Assembly: GCA_023700945.1 (NCBI GenBank)
Contig: JAMPXY010000004.1
Location: 1 to 49,148 of the forward strand
Length of the DNA stretch: 49,148 nucleotides
Origin: Alphaproteobacteria bacterium
GTDB lineage: Bacteria > Pseudomonadota > Alphaproteobacteria > Micavibrionales > Micavibrionaceae
Reading direction: 5' to 3'
The notes under the pieces: model-generated
The model's input: the letters and a program-made list of their open reading frames with translations, nothing else
What the model was told of the DNA's origin: nothing
Databases searched by the model: none
Part shown: in pieces, positions 43,375-49,148 of the stretch
Layout of the letters: each line of letters starts with the position of its first letter
How positions within the stretch are numbered: the stretch's first letter is position 1
Made by a program: the position numbers and the translations under genes

Positions 43375-44379
43375 ATGAAATACGGTTCGGCATTCAAGGC
43401 ACGGAAGTTTTACCTTCCGTGCCTTGCGGCTTTTCTCGGAATGGGGCTTTTCTGTGTCACGCCGGTGGCGCTGGCGCAATCCGGTGATACCCAGTCGCGG
43501 CTGAACCGGCTCGAGAACGAGATTGAAACCTTAAGCCGGGCGTTGTTCAAAGGCGAGGAGCCGCCTGCGGGTGCGTTTTCGTCCCCTACCGCTGATGCCG
43601 CGCGTGCGGCGTCTGAGGTTCGTATCAACCAATTGGAAACCGAATTACGCGCCCTGACCGGACAGGTCGAGCAGCAGGCTTATGAACTGCGTTTGCTCAA
43701 AGAAGAGTTTGAAGCTTTTAAAACGGCCCCGGCCAATAACGGCCTGACCCAGATGGGGCGGCCGATGGGTGAGAATCCTCTCAGCACCAGCCTTTATGGC
43801 GATACGCCAGTGGCGAGCCCGGCGATGGCCAACCCGGTTATGACCGGGGGTGAACCCGGGATCGGTGGCCCGCGTTTCGAACAAATGACGCCGCCACAGC
43901 CGCAAGCTCAGACCGCCCCTTACACAACGCAAGCGGGCCAGCTTGGGACTTTGTCGAAGACCGCAGAGGGAGTTTTTACGCCACCGGCGACCAATGACCC
44001 GACAGCGGTTTATGAATCAGCTTTTTCACTGGTGCGTGACGGGTCTTATGGTCAGGCGGAATTGGCTCTGACTAATTTCCTAACCCGCTTCCCCGACCAT
44101 ACGCTGGCCCCAAATGCGCGCTACTGGCTGGGGGAAACCTATTACGTGCGCAAGGATTACCAGCAGGCGACCCGTGTTTTCGCCGAGGCCTATCAGCAAG
44201 CGCCCAAAGGCCCCAAGGGCCCTGATAATTTGCTGAAACTTGGGCTGTCTCTGGCTGGGCTGGGCAAGACTCAGGATGCCTGTGTTGCCCTCAAGCAGCT
44301 CACGCTTGAATATGGCGGCACGGCTAATCCGGTTATCGACCGGGCCGGCCGCGAAATGGCGACGATTGGCTGCCCCTAG
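43375..44379 (+). CDS. cpoB: Tol-Pal system protein CpoB/YbgF
   Basis: About 334 aa; the track ORF starts at a TTG 7 codons earlier. The signal peptide ends near VALAQSG. An N-terminal coiled coil (SRLNRLENEIETLSRALF, then INQLETELRALTGQVEQQAYELRLLKEEF) is the trimerisation region. A low-complexity Pro/Gly/Met linker follows, then TPR repeats in the last ~120 residues (YESAFSLVRDGSYGQAELALTNFLTRFPDHTLAPNARYWLGETYYVRKDYQQATRVFAEAYQQAP). CpoB coordinates Tol-Pal with PBP1B. It lies 13 bp after pal and is co-transcribed. Confidence 0.92.
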   Translation: MKYGSAFKARKFYLPCLAAFLGMGLFCVTPVALAQSGDTQSRLNRLENEIETLSRALFKGEEPPAGAFSSPTADAARAASEVRINQLETELRALTGQVEQQAYELRLLKEEFEAFKTAPANNGLTQMGRPMGENPLSTSLYGDTPVASPAMANPVMTGGEPGIGGPRFEQMTPPQPQAQTAPYTTQAGQLGTLSKTAEGVFTPPATNDPTAVYESAFSLVRDGSYGQAELALTNFLTRFPDHTLAPNARYWLGETYYVRKDYQQATRVFAEAYQQAPKGPKGPDNLLKLGLSLAGLGKTQDACVALKQLTLEYGGTANPVIDRAGREMATIGCP

Positions 44380-44511
44380 ACCGGACGACCCTCAAATTTA
44401 TCTTGATTATGAAAATTTGATTTCCGCCCGGTTTTGTGGTACATTCTACCGCAATCATGTAAGTCAAAGAGAGACCTTGCTGTTAAAACGGGTCTCCGGG
44501 GTGTAGAAAAA

Positions 44512-45114
44512 ATGGCGGGTAACGATCTCATAGCCAACCGTGGCCAGCAGGTACCGGAATACAGCGAGTATCTGAGTTATGGCGCCAATCAGGTTAGCAT
44601 TTTCTTCAACTGGGCCGCAGATGCGGCAGGGCAGTTTGTTCAGTTTGTTTCGCCAACCGCGGCTGCCGGGTGGGCTGCTTTTGGTACGGCGGCAATGACC
44701 TATGCGCTGATGCGCGTACGCACGCCCTCGGGGGCCAGCCGTAACGAGGCTCTGACCAGCAAAATATTTAACAGCCGTCACGGCACCTATACCCATAGCT
44801 TGCTGAGTGGCTTGACCCTCGCGGCTACAGTGTTTGCGACCTCCATGACCGCCTATAACTATGTTGGTTATGAAATGCAGGGTAATGTGGCCCCGGGCAG
44901 TTATAGCGGACAGCAGATTACGGTCGAGCGGGCAAAGGCGGGGGGCAATCCGGCGGCGATTCTTGAAACACCTCGCCAGAAAACCGCGAGCCAGTCATCG
45001 GGATCAATCAAAAAACGCGAACTGGTTGACCCGTTTGCTGATTATCCGGTGCAACCTGTGTCCCCGGCCGATAAACGCACGGTCAAAGGCGATCCCTTTA
45101 AAAATCAACCGTAA
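44512..45114 (+). CDS. Small membrane protein between cpoB and tilS, unknown function
   Basis: A 200-aa protein with the start placed at MAGNDLIANRGQQVPEYSEYL. Two hydrophobic segments are likely: FVSPTAAAGWAAFGTAAMTYALM (about 45-67) and LLSGLTLAATVFATSMTAYNYVGY (about 100-123). The C-terminal ~70 residues are polar and basic, ending in LVDPFADYPVQPVSPADKRTVKGDPFKNQP. No domain recognised. Its location inside the pal-cpoB-tilS-ftsH cluster suggests an envelope-related role. Confidence 0.7.
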   Translation: MAGNDLIANRGQQVPEYSEYLSYGANQVSIFFNWAADAAGQFVQFVSPTAAAGWAAFGTAAMTYALMRVRTPSGASRNEALTSKIFNSRHGTYTHSLLSGLTLAATVFATSMTAYNYVGYEMQGNVAPGSYSGQQITVERAKAGGNPAAILETPRQKTASQSSGSIKKRELVDPFADYPVQPVSPADKRTVKGDPFKNQP

Positions 45115-45163
45115 TTAACCTGTCTATTTGTAAGACTGAGGCAATCCGCGCTATATAAGCGTT

Positions 45164-46213
45164 ATGGATCCTTTTGTGCTGTTAGACCCTCTCCCGGCGG
45201 AAGAGCCGGCGTTACCGCTGGCGGCAACGGAGTTTGAACAATTAGCGGTGATGCGCGGTCTGGAAACCGCTACAGCGCTGGCGGTGGCGCTATCGGGCGG
45301 TGCTGATAGTCTGGCGCTCTGCGCTTTGCTGGCTGACTGGTGCGCGGTCCGCCATATCCCTTTGCATGCGATCGTCGTTGATCATGCCCTGCGCCCAGAA
45401 TCCGCAGAAGAAGCACAGAGCGTGGCCGAGATTGTCCGCACCCGGTTCCCCGGTGTTGTCCCTGTCATTCTGCGGCGTGATCCCGAGACGATTTCTTCAA
45501 CCAGGTTGCAGGAAGCCGCCCGTCATGACCGCTATCAACTGATGGGGGATTATTGTGAGCGTCATCACATCCGCCATTTGTGTCTGGCCCATCACCAGAA
45601 TGATCAGGCCGAGACGTTTTTGTTCCGGCTGGCCAAGGGCAGCGGTATTGACGGGCTGGCGGGGATGAGACCAGTAGTGAGGGCGCCGGGGCGCGATCTG
45701 GTGTATCTGCGCCCGTGTTTGGATCTGCCCAAAGAACGGCTGGTGGCGACATGTCGGGCGCGGGGCCTTGTTTTTGTCAATGATCCCTCGAATGAGAGTG
45801 ACCGGTTTGCCCGGGTACGTATTCGCCAGTGGCTGGCGGGACTGGCCGATGAAGGGCTGACGATCAGGCGATTGTCGGTGACAGCACAGCGCCTGGAGCG
45901 GGCGGTGTGCGCCCTTGATGCGATCACAACGCAAATCTGGCAGCAGGCGTGTGTGCTGGCGACAGAGGACGAGCTGGTTTTTGATCTCGCGGTTCTGGCG
46001 CATCAGCCTGAGGATATTCGTGTCCGTTTGTTGCTGCGGGCTTTACAGCAGCTGGGCGGGGTTGTCGGTTATCCGCCGCGCCTCGAACAGGTTGAAGCGC
46101 TGCAGCAGCTTATTTTTGATAAGACCGGGTTTACCAGAACCACGCTGCATCATTGCCTGATTGAAAAGTCAGAAGCCCGCCAAACGCTGCGCGTCTACCG
46201 GGAAAATTCATAA
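45164..46213 (+). CDS. tilS: tRNA(Ile)-lysidine synthetase
   Basis: ATP-dependent addition of lysine to C34 of tRNA-Ile2, essential for reading AUA correctly. The PP-loop SGGADSLALCALLADW is at residues 44-59, followed by LHAIVVDHALRPESAEEA and LCLAHHQNDQAETFLFRLAKGSGIDGLAGM. The C-terminal ~120 residues are shorter than in E. coli TilS (349 versus about 430 aa), as in other short forms. It precedes ftsH with a ~97-bp gap, an arrangement conserved in many bacteria. Confidence 0.93.
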   Translation: MDPFVLLDPLPAEEPALPLAATEFEQLAVMRGLETATALAVALSGGADSLALCALLADWCAVRHIPLHAIVVDHALRPESAEEAQSVAEIVRTRFPGVVPVILRRDPETISSTRLQEAARHDRYQLMGDYCERHHIRHLCLAHHQNDQAETFLFRLAKGSGIDGLAGMRPVVRAPGRDLVYLRPCLDLPKERLVATCRARGLVFVNDPSNESDRFARVRIRQWLAGLADEGLTIRRLSVTAQRLERAVCALDAITTQIWQQACVLATEDELVFDLAVLAHQPEDIRVRLLLRALQQLGGVVGYPPRLEQVEALQQLIFDKTGFTRTTLHHCLIEKSEARQTLRVYRENS

Positions 46214-46240
46214 TCAAAATTCATAATCCCCTTGTTTGCT

Positions 46241-46268
46241 TGGACAAATGGCTTAAATTCTCTATAAA
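46241..46268 (+). promoter_or_regulatory. Candidate ftsH promoter
   Basis: TGGACA, 16 bp, TATAAA, about 42 bp before the ftsH GTG. Matches sigma-70 boxes at five of six positions each. Confidence 0.45.
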
Positions 46269-46310
46269 TAGAAAAGCTATATTTCCCTTACAGAAAAGGC
46301 AGTTTACAGC

Positions 46311-48230
46311 GTGAACAATTTCAGCCGCAATTTGATGTTCTGGATGGCCATTGGCATCCTGTTGATGTTCTTGTTCAACGTGTTTCAGGGCACGCAGGCG
46401 CAACGTCCCGGCACCGGCGAACTGATGGCTTATAGTGACTTCATGGCCGAGGCTGCAGGCGGACGCATTTCCGATATCACGATCAAGGGTCAGAATATCA
46501 CCGGCCATTACACCGGCACCGGCAAAGAATTCGGGGTGATGATTCCCAATAGTGAAAACGTGGTCGAACGCCTGAAAGGCACGGGCGTCCGTATCACCGC
46601 CGAGCCACAAGACCCGGAAAAAATCAGCGCGCTCGGTTTGTTCCTCTCCTGGTTCCCGATGCTGCTGCTGATCGGTGTCTGGATTTTCTTTATGCGCCAG
46701 ATGCAGTCCAAGGGAGGCGGCGGGGCCCTCGGTTTTGGCAAGTCGCGTGCGCGTATGCTGACCGAGGCCCATGGCCGCGTCACCTTTGACGATGTCGCCG
46801 GGATTGAAGAGGCCAAGGTGGAGCTGCAGGAAATCGTTGAATTTCTTAAAGATCCGCAAAAATTCCAGCGTTTGGGCGGTAAAATTCCCCGTGGGGCTTT
46901 GCTGGTGGGTTCACCCGGTACTGGTAAAACCCTGATCGCACGGGCGGTTGCGGGTGAAGCCAATGTACCGTTTTTCACCATCTCCGGCTCTGACTTCGTC
47001 GAGATGTTTGTCGGTGTCGGGGCATCCCGCGTTCGCGACATGTTCGAACAGGCCAAGAAAAACGCACCCTGTATTATTTTCATTGATGAAATCGATGCGG
47101 TGGGCCGTCACCGCGGGGCAGGTCTGGGCGGCGGGAATGATGAACGTGAACAAACCTTGAACCAGTTGCTGGTTGAGATGGACGGGTTCGAGGCCAATGA
47201 GGGCGTGATTATTCTGGCGGCGACCAACCGTCCGGATGTGCTCGATCCGGCCTTGCTGCGTCCGGGCCGCTTTGACCGCCAGATCGTGGTCCCGCTGCCT
47301 GACGTGAAGGGCCGTGAAAAAATCCTGCAAGTTCACATGAAAAAAGTGCCGTTGGCCAAAAATGTCGAGCCGTTGGTGATTGCTCGCGGAACTCCGGGAT
47401 TTTCCGGGGCGGATCTGGCCAATCTGGTCAACGAAGCCGCCTTGCTGGCCGCCCGCCGCAACAAGCGTGTCGTCGGCATGGAAGATTTCGAAGAAGCCAA
47501 AGATAAAGTGATGATGGGCGCCGAGCGTAAATCCATGGTCATGTCCGACAACGAGAAAAAACTGACTGCCTATCACGAAGCCGGTCATGCTGTGGTGGCG
47601 GTGCACCTTGAGGAATCCGATCCGGTGCATAAGGCCACGATTATTCCGCGTGGCCGTGCGCTCGGCATGGTGATGCGTCTGCCCGAGGGTGACCGTGTGT
47701 CAATGACAAGGGCCAAGCTCAAGGCGGATCTCGCGGTAGCGATGGGGGGCCGTCTGGCCGAGGAGTTGATCTTCGGTTACGACAAGGTCACGACCGGGGC
47801 GTCGAGCGATATTTCGATGGCCACCAATATGGCGCGGCGCATGGTTACGGAGTGGGGGATGTCCGACAAGCTCGGGCCGCTGCGTTACACATCGGATCAG
47901 GAAGAAGTGTTCCTTGGCCACTCGGTTTCGCAAAGCAAGAACATGTCTGATGATACGGCCAAGATCGTGGATCAGGAAGTGCGGTTGATTGTCGAGGAGG
48001 GGTACAACAAGGCCAAGGAAATCCTCACGACCTATATTGATCAGTTGCACAGCTTGGCCAAGGCGTTGCTCGAATATGAAACCCTGACAGGCGATGAAAT
48101 TCGCGGCCTGTTGCGTGGCGAGCCGATTATCCGGATTGATGATCAGCATGATGCCGATGACAGCAAGCCCAAATCTTCGGTGCCCAAGACCGGCGGTTTT
48201 GGCAGTGGCGAAGTACCGCAAGGGGCGTAA
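46311..48230 (+). CDS. ftsH: ATP-dependent zinc metalloprotease FtsH
   Basis: Membrane-bound AAA+ protease that extracts and degrades membrane and regulatory proteins. Two N-terminal TM helices ([19 protein letters not shown] and [22 protein letters not shown]) flank a periplasmic domain. The AAA domain has Walker A GSPGTGKT at about 200 (Ser where GPPGTGKT is usual), Walker [16 protein letters not shown] at about 255, and the [11 protein letters not shown] at about 317. The zinc site [10 protein letters not shown] lies at about 420, and the third ligand region near [20 protein letters not shown]. 639 aa, GTG start. A strong terminator follows. Confidence 0.97.
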   Translation: MNNFSRNLMFWMAIGILLMFLFNVFQGTQAQRPGTGELMAYSDFMAEAAGGRISDITIKGQNITGHYTGTGKEFGVMIPNSENVVERLKGTGVRITAEPQDPEKISALGLFLSWFPMLLLIGVWIFFMRQMQSKGGGGALGFGKSRARMLTEAHGRVTFDDVAGIEEAKVELQEIVEFLKDPQKFQRLGGKIPRGALLVGSPGTGKTLIARAVAGEANVPFFTISGSDFVEMFVGVGASRVRDMFEQAKKNAPCIIFIDEIDAVGRHRGAGLGGGNDEREQTLNQLLVEMDGFEANEGVIILAATNRPDVLDPALLRPGRFDRQIVVPLPDVKGREKILQVHMKKVPLAKNVEPLVIARGTPGFSGADLANLVNEAALLAARRNKRVVGMEDFEEAKDKVMMGAERKSMVMSDNEKKLTAYHEAGHAVVAVHLEESDPVHKATIIPRGRALGMVMRLPEGDRVSMTRAKLKADLAVAMGGRLAEELIFGYDKVTTGASSDISMATNMARRMVTEWGMSDKLGPLRYTSDQEEVFLGHSVSQSKNMSDDTAKIVDQEVRLIVEEGYNKAKEILTTYIDQLHSLAKALLEYETLTGDEIRGLLRGEPIIRIDDQHDADDSKPKSSVPKTGGFGSGEVPQGA

Positions 48231-48255
48231 GTTTTTAGCATGCTTAGAATGACTC

Positions 48256-48295
48256 GCAGACAGCTCTTTCTAGAGGGCTGTCTGCTGTTCTTTTT
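48256..48295 (+). terminator. Rho-independent terminator of ftsH
   Basis: Stem GCAGACAGC / GCTGTCTGC with an inner CTCT/AGAG pairing, followed by TGTTCTTTTTG, 26 bp after the ftsH stop. Confidence 0.88.
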
Positions 48296-48401
48296 GCGAG
48301 CCCCGTAGCGATGGCCTATAGCTTTGCCAACCCTCATGGCTTAAAATTATGTAAGGATTTGTGCATAAGGAAGAATACCCAATTCTGTAGGTAACAATAT
48401 T

Positions 48402-49148
48402 ATGCTTTTGACTTTAGCCGTTTCTAATTATCGTTCTTTGCTTGATTTAAAAATACCATTATTCGGGCTCAATGTTATCACTGGGCCAAACGGAAGTGGT
48501 AAATCCAACTTGTATAAAGCCTTGAGGTTATTGTCCGAGACTGCTCAGGGCGGGGTTGTAAATGCAATAGCTAACGAAGGCGGCCTCAACTCTACATTCT
48601 GGGCTGGTCCTGAAACGCTTTCTACCGATATGAAGAACAAGCGTGTAAAGGTGCAGGGGACAGTTAAAAGTAAACCACCACGATTAAAACTTGGATTTAT
48701 TGGTGAGGATTTCGGATATTCCATTGAGCTTGGATTTCCTCAAAACTCAGGTTATGCCGCCCATAATGTACCATCTTCTTTTACACTAGATCCTGAAATC
48801 AAACGAGAATGTATATGGGCAGGAGAGTTTTACAAGCCTTCGTCAGTTTTGATCGACCGTAACGGTCCCGTAATTAAAAGCAGACAGGGGAGCAGTTGGA
48901 ATGTAATTTTGAAAAATGCGGGAGGTTTTGAAAGTCTATTTAGTTGTGTTGCGGACCCAGCCTCTACACCAGAAGTATTTACCTTAAAGACAATCATAAA
49001 TAGCTGGCGATTTTATGATCATTTTAGAACAGACTCATCATCGCCAGCTAGATTACCCCAACTTGGGACAAGAACTCCGGCTTTACATCATGATGGGAGA
49101 GATTTGGCTGCAGCGTTGCAGACAATCATAGAAATTGGTGATGTGGAG
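48402..49148 (+). CDS. AAA-family ATPase, N-terminal part (truncated by window end)
   Basis: Not in the ORF track because it has no stop before the edge. The reading frame from the ATG is open for 249 codons. It starts MLLTLAVSNYRSLLDLKIPL and has a Walker A in LNVITGPNGSGKSNLYKALRLL at residues ~28-36, the typical head of RecF/SMC-like predicted ATPases (COG4637/AAA_21 group). Further on, TIINSWRFYDHFRTDSSSPARLP and TPALHHDGRDLAAALQTII match the middle of that group. The C-terminal signature and Walker B are beyond the window. Codon use is more AT-rich than in ftsH, suggesting an accessory gene; such ATPases often belong to defence or plasmid-type systems, which cannot be tested here. Confidence 0.85.
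   Translation, partial: MLLTLAVSNYRSLLDLKIPLFGLNVITGPNGSGKSNLYKALRLLSETAQGGVVNAIANEGGLNSTFWAGPETLSTDMKNKRVKVQGTVKSKPPRLKLGFIGEDFGYSIELGFPQNSGYAAHNVPSSFTLDPEIKRECIWAGEFYKPSSVLIDRNGPVIKSRQGSSWNVILKNAGGFESLFSCVADPASTPEVFTLKTIINSWRFYDHFRTDSSSPARLPQLGTRTPALHHDGRDLAAALQTIIEIGDVE

Noticed and set aside
46911-47630. 239-aa minus-strand ORF
   Set aside because: Antisense to the AAA domain of ftsH.

Overview
The window is a gene-dense bacterial chromosome segment of roughly 50-55 % GC by eye. It most likely comes from an alphaproteobacterium. The support is gene content and order: pal-cpoB-(small membrane protein)-tilS-ftsH, a tyrS/AsmA-like pair, a SapC-family protein, a DmdC-type acyl-CoA dehydrogenase, a SirB1-type protein and a Flp-type pilin. 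A Micavibrio- or Rhodospirillales-like lineage is possible, but that is a guess from style of content; no rRNA or other phylogenetic marker is present. No tRNA, rRNA, CRISPR array or insertion sequence was seen.

Layout. 1-5 kb: end of an AsmA/YhdP-like envelope gene, tyrS (-), then anmK and a Sua5-type tsaC overlapping by ATGA. 5-12 kb: a small AT-rich spacer with a candidate 51-aa ORF, two secreted Cys-containing proteins of unknown function, an SLT-type transglycosylase, an acyl-CoA dehydrogenase, an HTH/coiled-coil protein and SapC. 12-22 kb: UDP-glucose dehydrogenase, a protein-kinase-like gene, and three paralogous M3 metallopeptidases around a secreted Ig-like protein. 22-26 kb: mnmC, a lone Flp pilin, a WecA/MraY-type sugar-phosphate transferase and a GT4 glycosyltransferase. 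27-30 kb: an AMIN-domain lipoprotein, then a four-EF-hand protein, an ECF sigma factor, a one-TM putative anti-sigma factor and a CnrX/CpxP-like periplasmic sensor. 30-34.5 kb: the peroxide module oxyR-trhO divergent from ahpC-ahpD, then a CBS-domain protein. 34.5-36.8 kb: an accessory-looking AT-rich membrane protein, several palindromic repeats, a TetR regulator and a structured intergenic region. 36.8-42.6 kb: a YraLMNP-like cluster (lpoA divergent from rsmI, yraN, dolP-like) with two tandem isochorismatase-like genes inserted and a SirB1-like gene at the end. 42.8-48.2 kb: pal, cpoB, a small membrane protein, tilS and ftsH. From 48.4 kb an AT-rich AAA ATPase runs off the window.

Themes. 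RNA modification is well represented (tsaC, mnmC, trhO, tilS, rsmI), as is envelope and peptidoglycan work (anmK, SLT transglycosylase, lpoA, AMIN lipoprotein, pal, cpoB, dolP-like, WecA-type transferase, ugd). Stress sensing appears as the OxyR-AhpCD peroxide circuit and the CnrYXH-like sigma/anti-sigma/sensor unit.

The most interesting items are the EF-hand plus CnrYXH-like operon, the kinase-like gene after ugd, the tandem isochorismatase-like pair inside the YraLMNP cluster, the secreted protein with a GspG-like tail but no prepilin leader, and the structured intergenic region between tetR and lpoA. Assignments rest on motifs read by eye; no database search was run.
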